This document shows, in pieces, positions 1 to 8,000 of a DNA stretch of 64,000 bases. The notes under the pieces were generated by a model, which had not been told where the DNA came from, did no database searches, and saw nothing but the letters and a program-made list of their open reading frames with translations. The stretch's first letter is position 1. Every line of letters begins with the position of its first letter. Source of the DNA: Gammaproteobacteria bacterium MFB021. Its GTDB lineage: Bacteria; Pseudomonadota; Gammaproteobacteria; Pseudomonadales; Halomonadaceae. The stretch covers positions 1 through 64,000 of the forward strand of contig JNVT01000026.1 in NCBI GenBank assembly GCA_000737985.1, read 5' to 3'. The translations under genes and the position numbers were made by a program.

Positions 1-2003
1 TCGAACCAGGCGCTCAGCGCGCGCGACAAGGGGGGCGGCAAGCCGCCGCGCGCGGCGGGCGCCTCGGTGTGGCGCTGGGCGCTGCGCAGCGCTTCTTCCA
101 GCGGCCGCGTCGCGACCCAGGCCGGTAGCACCCGGTCGTGGCGGGCATGGCGGTGGCAGATCTGACGCGCCAGGGCAACGCGAATGTGATCGGCGAGCCG
201 GGCGGCGTTGGTCTCTTGTCCCCCGTTGGCCACCATCGCCTCCAGAATGGCGCGCAGGGCGCGCACCGGAACGCCCTCGCTGACCAGCCGGCGCAGGATG
301 TCGGCCATCTTCTGCAGTGACACCACGCGCACGGCTTCATTGACCAGCTCGGCGTAGTGGCTCTCCATCTCGGAGAGCATCGTGCGCGCCTCCTGAATGC
401 CCAGGAACTCGCCGGCATAGCGCGCGAACACCGATTCGAGGCAGCGCGCCAGCACCTGCGCCGGAGTGAGGTAGCGGATACCGGCGGCGTCGAGGGCGTC
501 CGTGCCGGTATCGGCGAGCCACTGCCACTGCCCACGCCCCACCAGCGCCGGCCGCGGCGTGGCGGTGAGCTCGACCACCGCGAGCAGACCGGGGTCGTCA
601 TCGAGCAGCAGCGCCGCCGACGGCAGTTCGCCGGCGAGCACCGGGACATCATCCAGCTCGATGGTGAAGCGCCCGGCTTCCAGCGTGGGTTCGATGCGCA
701 GCCCCGGCGCGGGCAGGGCGATTCCCAGGTCACGCTCGACGCGCTGGGTGGCGTGCTGTAGCGCCTCGCGCAGCAGGGCGAGCGGCAAGGTGTCGGCCAG
801 CGGGGCACTCAGCCCAAGCATGACGCGATGCTGGCGCGGATCGTCATCGGCCATGGCGAACGCCGCGGATTGGCCCTCCGTCTGCGGCGACTGGGCCGCG
901 GCGGGGTCGGCGACCGCGGAGGCCGCGCCGGTCGACGGGGCATGGCTGGAGAGATCGCTGGTGGACAGGGCATGGGGGGAGGCGGCGTCGGCGGATGGCG
1001 CCTCGCTGGCTGCCGTGCGCCGCTGACGCCGGCGCAGATAGAACGCTGCGCCACCGAGCAGGGCGGCGAGGGCGAGAAACACCCCGGTGGCGAAACCGGG
1101 TACGAACGCGGCGCAGAAGAGCACAGCGGCGGTCAGCCCCAGCGCCTTGGCGTTGCTGCCGAGCTGGCCGACGATCTCGCTGCCCAGATCGCTGGCGTTG
1201 TCGGAGCTGACGCGGGTTACCACGGTGCCGGCACCGATCGAGATCAACAGCGCCGGAATCTGCGCGATCAGACCGTCGCCGACGGTGAGCAGCGAGTAGG
1301 TTTCGACGGCATCGTTGAAGGCCATGTCGTGCTGCAGCATGCCGATCAGCAAGCCCCCGATCAGGTTGACGAAGAGGATCACCAGACCGGCGATGGCATC
1401 GCCCTTGACGAACTTCATGGCGCCATCCATCGCGCCGTAGAGCTGGCTTTCACTCTCCAGGCGCGAGCGCCGCCGGCGCGCTTCCTGGGTGTCGATATCG
1501 CCGTTGCGCAGATCGTTGTCGATGCTCATCTGCTTGCCGGGCATGGCATCGAGGGTGAAGCGCGCGGCGACCTCGGCCACCCGCTCCGACCCCTTGGTAA
1601 TCACCAGGAACTGCGCCACGGTGATGATCAGAAACACCACCATGCCGATGACCACTTCACCGGCGATGACGAAGTTGCCGAAGGCGGCGACGATCTGGCC
1701 GGCATCGGCGTCGAGCAGAATCAGCCGCGTGGTGGTGATCGACAGCGCCAGGCGGAAGAGCGTGGCGAGCAGGATGATCGGTGGCAGCGAGGAGAACTCC
1801 ACCGGGTGGGAGATATAGAAGGCGACCACCAGGACCAGCAGGCTGAAGCCGATGTTGATGCCGATCAGCGCGTCGACCAGGGCGGTGGGCAGCGGAATGA
1901 TCATCATCACCACGGCCAGCACCATGAAGGCGGCGATGATCACGTCGCTGCGCTGGGCGGCGCGCTGGGCCAGGCGGTTAAGCCGCGCGAGCAGGGGCAT
2001 CAT
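1..2003 (-). CDS. sctV: Type III secretion export gate protein SctV (YscV/FlhA family), 3' end beyond window
   Basis: SctV forms the nonameric export gate in the inner membrane of a type III secretion injectisome. The reading frame is open from the start at 2003 (ATG ATG, 2003 or 2000) to the window edge, about 667 residues, so only a few dozen C-terminal residues are missing. The N-terminal half has the expected row of membrane helices. The FHIPEP-family signature region around residues 80-95 (RLALSITTTRLIL) and the cytoplasmic loop motif (LDAMPGKQMSIDND) near residue 160 are clear. The C-terminal half is the cytoplasmic domain, joined by an Ala/Ser-rich linker near residues 340-395. The start overlaps the stop of the upstream sctY-like gene (ATGATG), so the two are translationally coupled. 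FlhA is the flagellar paralogue; the SctX/SctY/SctD neighbours favour the injectisome. Confidence 0.93.
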   Translation of the reverse strand, partial: MMPLLARLNRLAQRAAQRSDVIIAAFMVLAVVMMIIPLPTALVDALIGINIGFSLLVLVVAFYISHPVEFSSLPPIILLATLFRLALSITTTRLILLDADAGQIVAAFGNFVIAGEVVIGMVVFLIITVAQFLVITKGSERVAEVAARFTLDAMPGKQMSIDNDLRNGDIDTQEARRRRSRLESESQLYGAMDGAMKFVKGDAIAGLVILFVNLIGGLLIGMLQHDMAFNDAVETYSLLTVGDGLIAQIPALLISIGAGTVVTRVSSDNASDLGSEIVGQLGSNAKALGLTAAVLFCAAFVPGFATGVFLALAALLGGAAFYLRRRQRRTAASEAPSADAASPHALSTSDLSSHAPSTGAASAVADPAAAQSPQTEGQSAAFAMADDDPRQHRVMLGLSAPLADTLPLALLREALQHATQRVERDLGIALPAPGLRIEPTLEAGRFTIELDDVPVLAGELPSAALLLDDDPGLLAVVELTATPRPALVGRGQWQWLADTGTDALDAAGIRYLTPAQVLARCLESVFARYAGEFLGIQEARTMLSEMESHYAELVNEAVRVVSLQKMADILRRLVSEGVPVRALRAILEAMVANGGQETNAARLADHIRVALARQICHRHARHDRVLPAWVATRPLEEALRSAQRHTEAPAARGGLPPPLSRALSAWF

Positions 2004-2380
2004 GCCTCACCTCCGGCATCGATATGCGGTGTCGTCCTGTCGGCGCTCGCCCGGCGGGCGAGATAGTCGCGGTAGCTCCGCCGTGCCAGCTCGGGGGCGC
2101 CCACGAGGGTCTGGGCCCGCCCTTTCAGCAGCGCCAGCGCGGGGTCGGCAGCCTCTCCGGCCTGGGCTTCGAGCCGCTCGATCGTGTGCAGCGCGCGCTG
2201 CCCCTGGCCGCTGGCCAGGAACCCTTGGCACAGCGCATGCAGCAGGCCGCCGTGGTCCGGGGCCAGGCGCTGGGCGATGAGTAACAGCACCAGCCCGCGC
2301 TGGGTCTGGCCGCTCTGCAGATAGAGATGGCCGATGAGATGGAGCAGATCGGCGGCGTCGCGATCGTCGCGCTGGCTCAT
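2000..2380 (-). CDS. sctY: Type III secretion chaperone SctY (YscY-like, TPR fold)
   Basis: This 126-residue protein begins MSQRDDRDAADLL and consists of helical pairs resembling tetratricopeptide repeats (for example LIGHLYLQSGQTQRGLVLL and ALCQGFLASGQGQRAL). YscY of Yersinia is a 114-residue TPR-like chaperone that binds YscX and contacts YscV. Here the gene lies between an sctX-like gene and sctV in the Yersinia order and overlaps both (ATGA at its start, ATGATG at its end). A good ribosome site (AGGAGA) precedes the chosen ATG; the frame is open further upstream, but that extension would run into the preceding gene. The assignment rests on position, size and predicted fold, because sequence identity in this family is low. 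Confidence 0.72.
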   Translation of the reverse strand: MSQRDDRDAADLLHLIGHLYLQSGQTQRGLVLLLIAQRLAPDHGGLLHALCQGFLASGQGQRALHTIERLEAQAGEAADPALALLKGRAQTLVGAPELARRSYRDYLARRASADRTTPHIDAGGEA

Positions 2381-2793
2381 GCGCTCTCCTCTGGGGTGTC
2401 GCCATTGCTTGCGTGCTCGCCGGCGAGCGGCGCGTTGAGGCGGCTCTCCCACGCCTGCCGCCAGGCGATCTCTTCGCCGAGGATCGTCGCGGCGTCGGCC
2501 AGGGTGGCGGCGTCGGCGTCGAGGCGTGGCAGGACGCTGTCGACGACGTGCTGGAGCAGATCGAGGCTGCGCGCGGGCGAGAAGCTGGCCGGATCGCTGG
2601 GCGCCGGGCTGGCCAGGGCTGCCAGCCGCTGGCGTAGTGCCGGGCGCTGCCCGCGTCGCTGCTGAGCGAAATCGACCGCGTGGGTGAAGTCACCATCGAC
2701 CGGCGTCTGACGCCCACGCGGTGCCGGCTCCTCCGACACGCCGGGGGCGAGGCGCTGGCCCGCGTTGGGTATCTCCCGTTCGCCGATTCTCAT
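2377..2793 (-). CDS. sctX: Type III secretion export component SctX (YscX-like)
   Basis: A 138-residue soluble protein with a polar N-terminal half and a helical C-terminal half (around RSLDLLQHVVDSVLP and ILGEEIAWRQAWE). YscX is a 122-residue secreted component found only in Ysc-type systems; it pairs with YscY and is needed for early substrate export. Gene order (sctD, this gene, sctY-like, sctV) and the four-base ATGA overlap with sctY support the call. It starts 24 bases after the sctD stop, so all four genes probably form one transcript. No catalytic motif is expected or seen. Family-level assignment is an inference from synteny and size. Confidence 0.65.
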   Translation of the reverse strand: MRIGEREIPNAGQRLAPGVSEEPAPRGRQTPVDGDFTHAVDFAQQRRGQRPALRQRLAALASPAPSDPASFSPARSLDLLQHVVDSVLPRLDADAATLADAATILGEEIAWRQAWESRLNAPLAGEHASNGDTPEESA

Positions 2794-2817
2794 GACGTCG
2801 TCCCCATCGCGCTGTGG

Positions 2818-3795
2818 CTACAGCGTCAGCGCGTACTGCTCGTCGCCATGGCGGAGCAGGACGCGCTGGGCGTCGATGGAGGAGACGACCCAGCCCGAGG
2901 GCAGGGCCGCGCCGGGATAGAGCCGCTTGCCGCGGTGATCGATCAGATAGGGGTTGTCACCCAGCCACACGGCGCTGAGCCGAAGGTCGGGTGGGCTGGT
3001 GGCGGGCTGCGGCGTCACCGTGTTGAGCAGCACGTGGCGGCTGCCGAAGTGTTGATCGAACCAGCGCTGCGTCTCCGCCCAGGCCGTGCGCTGCGCCGGC
3101 GTGTAATGCCCGGTGACGCTCAGATAGCGATCGCGCTGGCTGAGCGTGATGGTATTCAGCCCGGCCGCGGCGAGATGCGCGCGCAGCGCCTGCGCAGGCG
3201 ACGAGGCAGCGTTCTCGGCCAGTTGCCGGGCGCCGGCAATGGCCTGTGCGTCGATGGGGGCGTTGGCGCTTGCGGGCTCGGCGTGTGGTGCGGCGCTGCC
3301 GATGTCGGCCCCGGCCTGGTTGACGTCGATGAACTCGTAAAGCCCCAGCACGCCCAGCGTGACGAGGAGTGCGGTCACGGGAGCGGCACGGTTGAGCGAG
3401 CGTCTGACGCGCGGCGGAAACGCCGGCAGGCGCGGCAGGGCGCTCAGCAGCGACGGTGTGGCGGGGCGCGTCAGCGTCAGCGCCACATCGCCGAGATGCA
3501 GCGTCGCTGGCGCGCTGCAGCGCAGCCCGCTTCCCTGCGGCAAGCGCTGGCCGTTGACGATGATATCGCCGCCCACGGCTTCGACCGCCAGCTGGCGGCC
3601 GTGAAACCTGAGCACCAGGTGCTCGGGCGCCAGCCCGGCATCGCCGAGCCAGACATCGGCGTTGTCGGCGCTGCCGATACGGCAGACCGGCTCGCGCAGC
3701 GCGATGACGGCACCGCGGTGCAGGCCGGTGGTGACTGTCAGCGTCATGACGGCATCTGCCGTCGAGGCGCTGTCGGAGGAGTCGACGGTGCTCAT
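2818..3795 (-). CDS. sctD: Type III secretion inner-membrane ring protein SctD (YscD family)
   Basis: SctD forms the outer of the two inner-membrane rings of the injectisome. The protein (325 residues from the ATG at 3795; a TTG six bases upstream is possible) has a cytoplasmic FHA-like domain at about residues 15-108, visible as the pattern VCRIGSADNADVWL and then LAPEHLVLRFHG. A single membrane helix follows near residues 138-156, and the rest is a periplasmic part of about 165 residues with a ring-building-type module (around LRAHLAAAGLNTITLSQRD). It is shorter than YscD (about 420 residues), so one periplasmic module may be missing. It heads the sctD-X-Y-V run. Confidence 0.8.
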   Translation of the reverse strand: MSTVDSSDSASTADAVMTLTVTTGLHRGAVIALREPVCRIGSADNADVWLGDAGLAPEHLVLRFHGRQLAVEAVGGDIIVNGQRLPQGSGLRCSAPATLHLGDVALTLTRPATPSLLSALPRLPAFPPRVRRSLNRAAPVTALLVTLGVLGLYEFIDVNQAGADIGSAAPHAEPASANAPIDAQAIAGARQLAENAASSPAQALRAHLAAAGLNTITLSQRDRYLSVTGHYTPAQRTAWAETQRWFDQHFGSRHVLLNTVTPQPATSPPDLRLSAVWLGDNPYLIDHRGKRLYPGAALPSGWVVSSIDAQRVLLRHGDEQYALTL

Positions 3796-4041
3796 ACGCA
3801 ATCTCGCGCGAGGTACGAGAAAGGCGGCGTTCGCGGGCGGTCAGGCTGATCGTGCCAAGGCGTGACCGAAAATCCCCACGAGCGGCCATTGATCGGCATC
3901 ATCCGGCACCCGGAAACCCGCCGTTGGAGCGCCGGGGCGCCGCGGGTACGCCAGTGACAGGATACGGCTGGCTGACGAGAGAGACCTGCGGCAGGGGCCG
4001 GATGGGGGCGCGGGCCGTAGCGGGCCCGCGACAGACCGATA
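3796..4041. other. Intergenic region between sctD and the small T3SS-linked gene
   Basis: About 250 bases without a supported gene. The leader of the sctD operon must lie here if that operon has its own promoter. A short GC-rich palindrome (GCGGGCCCGC) near 4020-4029, close behind the stop of the gene at 4042, may be part of a terminator, but no T-run follows it on the minus strand. No clear -35/-10 pair was found. Confidence 0.3.
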
Positions 4042-4215
4042 TCAGTTCTGCGGGCGCTGTTTGGTCGCGTCCAGCATGGTCTTCTTCTCGGTCGTGACCT
4101 TGGTGATTTCTGCCGATTTTTCGATGGCCTGATCGAAAACAGCTTTCAGCTGGCCGATCGCGGAATCGGCGCTGTCGTTGGACGTGCTCGGATTGATAGA
4201 GGGGACATCTGCCAT
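4042..4215 (-). CDS. Small protein next to T3SS genes, possible filament or rod subunit
   Basis: A 57-residue protein starting MADVPSINPST, with a Ser/Asn-rich N-terminus and then one long amphipathic helix (SAIGQLKAVFDQAIEKSAEI and on to the C-terminus). Size, helical character and position in front of the sctD operon are what one expects of a needle, rod or pilus subunit. However, I do not see the conserved YscF/MxiH C-terminal pattern, so the family is not assigned. The frame is open for seven more codons upstream, but the ATG at 4215 fits better. It could also be a small chaperone or regulator of secretion. Confidence 0.45.
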   Translation of the reverse strand: MADVPSINPSTSNDSADSAIGQLKAVFDQAIEKSAEITKVTTEKKTMLDATKQRPQN

Positions 4216-4341
4216 GTCATGACTCCTGATAATCATCGGGTTGAGACATACATCAGCGTCGGAAGTCTATCGGTCAGGGCAATACGGAGTAGACGCGATA
4301 ATTCATCAACTTCCGGCGCAATTCATACTAAGGAGGTCGCA

Positions 4342-4437
4342 ATGACAAAGCGAAGTCGAGGGCGTAATTTTTTTTATCCAAGTGTTTCTCGCCTCGGGCA
4401 TGGTGCTGTGAGGCATACTCATCGATATCGAATGTGA
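4342..4437 (+). CDS. Possible 31-residue basic peptide with a near-perfect ribosome site
   Basis: The ATG at 4342 is preceded by TAAGGAGGTCGCA, an almost ideal Shine-Dalgarno sequence with correct spacing. The frame encodes 31 residues, rich in Arg and His (begins MTKRSRGRNFFYP), and ends at 4437. It sits in the AT-rich gap upstream of the giant gene at 5015. It may be a leader peptide, a small regulator or the head of a decayed gene. The signal is the ribosome site, not any protein similarity. Confidence 0.3.
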   Translation: MTKRSRGRNFFYPSVSRLGHGAVRHTHRYRM

Positions 4438-5014
4438 TCCAACATTATTATGATATTGAACGATCAGTTAAAAATACTTTTGAGATCATTGGCTTGTGGG
4501 AAGCCGTCTGCCGTGTCTAGTTTGGGGCGCGCCCCGGCGCGTGTCGTGGCGACGACCCGGATGTCGTGATCGGATAAGCCCAGGACTGCGACTACTGCGT
4601 AAAGCAATGTAGCTTTGCGGATACGCCCAGCTCTCGCCCTGTGGATTTATATTCTGCATTTTGATGTTTTTTTGGTTGTATCCTCTGATATTTATTCTAA
4701 ATTTATGTTTTGTCTCTATTTTTATGATTTTTTAGACAATGGTCTCGTTGCCGATGATCACTTTTGCCGTTGCCATTTACCCCGTATGTTGAAGCGAAAC
4801 GACTGACATCGATGACATGCCGTGGATGCACGAGCTAGCGCCAACACCGCGCCGACAAGCACGGGGCATTTTTTCATCGATGACGGGCGATATTTCGATA
4901 CCCGCGGTTGACCTTACGGCCAGAATGGCTACCGGCCGGTGGCGCAATCGGTATCGATAAAGGCTGCTGATAGCGACGCAACAGCGACACGAAAAAGACC
5001 GGGAGGTTTTGAAT
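4438..5014. other. AT-rich intergenic region upstream of the giant T3SS-linked gene
   Basis: Roughly 580 bases with markedly lower GC than its surroundings, especially 4640-4745. An open frame at 4615-4806 has no ribosome site and a composition dictated by the AT-rich DNA, so it is not called. Such stretches next to T3SS loci are often bound by nucleoid silencers (H-NS/MvaT type); that is an inference. A strong ribosome site (GGGAGG at 5001-5006) closes the region. No HrpL-type box was found by eye. Confidence 0.35.
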
Positions 5015-8000
5015 ATGGCTGGAGAAGTTACGTTGAAGTCGTCTTATGTTCCTGACGCCGACACCGCCGGCCATCAGGCCCCCCATCCCGAGGGTTGGCG
5101 GGCGACGCTCTCCCATGCCGTATTGTCGAACCGTGATTCCGATCAGAAAAAAGAGGCTGAAACGAGCGCAAAGCAGACCGCCGACGGCGACACTCGGGCG
5201 CCCAGGAACCTGAAAGACTACAAGCAGATCGTGATCATCGGCGAGGACCGCATCCGCTACGAGACCAAGGGCGGCAAGGTCGTCGAGGTCGACCGGCAGG
5301 CGACCCCGGAACTGTTCGCGACGATCAAGCAGGATTTCGAGCAGATGGGCGCCGTCAACCAGAGCAGCGAGGAGGGCTACGGCGTGCTGCCGCTGGATGC
5401 CGAGCCCCCTGGCAAGCTGAGCGACTATCGTTTCATCGGCCCGCCCGATGAGGTGGCCAAGGGGGTCATCCGCTACGAGATGCAGAACGGCACGCGGGTC
5501 GTGGTGTCCGAGCGCATCGCCCCCGAGCTCTACGCTGCCGTGAAGCAGGACTATGCGAGCCTGATCGGCATCAATGAGAGCGAGGCGGACGGCTACACAC
5601 GCCTTGGCGGCGACGCCACCCCGCCGCCCTACTACAACACCGAGGTCGGCGCCCCCGGCGAGATGGGGCCGGAAGTGATTCGCTACACCCGTGATGGCGA
5701 GAAGTTCGTCGTCGCGCGCAGCGACAATCCGGCGCTCTACGACTACTTGAGCGAGCAGTACGCGACCCTGGTCGGGGACGCCGAGCAACAGACAGCCATC
5801 GATGGTGCAGTCGAGGATGGTGCCACCATTGCCGGCGCCGATACCGACGCACCCGACTTAAATGACTACAAGCAATTCCACTGGCAGACCGATGCGCGCG
5901 ACGACGTCATCCGCTTCACTACCCACGATGGCGACGATGTGGTGGTCTCCAAGGCCCTGACGCCGGAGCTGTTCAAGACGGTCTCCGAGGCCCAGAAGAC
6001 CTGGAAGCGTATCCACGAACTCGAGGACGACGGCTACCAGCTGCGTGCCGCCGATGACGATATCCCCGTGCTGGGCAAGGGCGACAGCGTCACGAGTGCC
6101 ACCGACGAGCACGGGGATGTCATCGAGGGGCTCAAGCTGGTCGAGGTCGATGGCGAGAAGTTCGTCGTCTCCAAGGGGGTGACTCCGGAGCATTTCGAGT
6201 CGGCCTCCAGCTTCCAGCATAGCGCGAGCGAGGATGTCATCGACGACGTGTTCGGCGATCACGACCTGCCCGACTCGGAAGAGACCAACCTGATGGGCCA
6301 GGAAACCACCGTCGAGAACGACGATGGCGAGGCCAAGACGGTCACCGAACTCTACATGGAGAAGCTGGAGGAGAAGGCGGAGAACTCGGACAACGAGAAC
6401 TTCAAGAAGTACGCCCGGCTGCTCGAACTCAAGACCCAACTGGACGACGGCAGTTTCCAGTATCTGCCCTACATGACCGTCGACCATGGCGGCGACTGGA
6501 CCTACTACGCCAGCGATACCCAGGGTATGGACCCGGCCGACCTGCGCGGCCTGATCCACGAAGAGCAGCTCGGCCAGGAGCTCGCCAAGCTGCTCGGTGA
6601 CGAGGAGATTGCCAAGTTCACCAACGAGGCGATGGCGGAGGCCCAGAGCAAGATCAAGGATCGCGATGGGCTGGCCGACAAGATCTACGACTCGCTGACC
6701 GGCGACAAGGGCGCGGACTATCTCGATGCCATCGAGGCGCTGCGCGACAAGGGTTTCGGTGACGAGGCCGCCACCCGCCTGAACAACGACCTGAACACGC
6801 TACAGGCGCTCGACCCCGAGCGTGCGGCCGAGGCGCGTGGCAGCATCACCGCCGCGAGTGCCGCCAGAGGTTTGGAGGAAGAGCTCGCCGACATCGACGC
6901 CGAGTACGATGCTGCCCAGGACGGCGGAAAGCTATCGCCGGAGAGCGAAGCGGCCGCGGAGCAGGTTGCCGCCGACATGGTGCCGACCATGCTTACCAGC
7001 ATTACCTATGGCACCTTCGGCATTCAGACCACTGATGGTGTGTGGCACGCAGTGCAGGATGCGCTCTCCGCCGACAAGACCGATCCCAAGGGCACGGTAC
7101 CGCCCAATCTATCGGCGGACGAGAAACTGCAGTTCACCAAGATCATGGCGATCGCCGCTGGGCTCAAGGAGGTCATCAAGACGGCGGCGTTGAGCGGGAG
7201 CAATGTCGAGACGGCGCTGAAGGATTCGTCTCTCATGCGCGATGTCATGCAGAAGGTGGGCGAGCGGCTGCGCAACATGACCACCAGCCGCGACGGCCAG
7301 CCGCCCATCGTCGAACTCAGCGACAGCCAGCGCACCAACGTGCAAGGGACGCTGAAATCCCAGTTCCGCAGCCTGATGAACTCGAACACGATGTTCGCGA
7401 TCGGCGGCACCGCGGCGCTGGCCAACGCCATCTATCGCCGCTCGGGTGACGACTTCGGCGATACCTGGCAGGAGCGGATGACCGTTGCGCGCGGCATGCT
7501 GGTGTTCATCGGCACCACGCCCTTCGCGCTCAAGGGTATCACCGATGCGGTGGGCCCCAAGCTCGATAAAGGCGGCCGGCTGGGCAAGCTGTTCGAGACC
7601 ACCGATATCACCCAGGCGCTCGGTCTCGACAAGGAGATGGGCGACGTCCTGCGCGAGCGCTTCCCCGACACCTTCAATGGCGACAAGGCGCCCTCCCTCA
7701 ACCCGGGCGAGCAGGCGCGGGGCAAGCTGGACGACATCCGCGGCAAGCTTGAATCCTTCGATACCCTTCTCGATCAGAAGGATGCCCCCGACTTCGAACA
7801 GAAGGCCCAGGGCCTAGTCGACCATATCCAGGGCCAGCTCGACGAGGTCGACCGCATCGTCAAGGCGTCCGACTCGCTCAGCGACGACGAGAAGAAGGAG
7901 ATCCAGCAGCGCCTGGATACGATCGAGGATCGGCTCGACAAGGTCGAGATGAAGAAGGAGGGTCTGGCGCCCCAGAATGCGGAGGACCTTAGGGGCCTGG

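Noticed and set aside
828-2066. Long open frame on the plus strand (about 412 codons) rich in His, Asp, Gln and Gly
   Set aside because: It is the antisense shadow of sctV, whose minus-strand frame has clear FHIPEP-family motifs.
4615-4806. 63-codon frame with hydrophobic start in the AT-rich gap
   Set aside because: No ribosome site; Phe/Tyr/Ile content is what AT-rich noncoding DNA gives.
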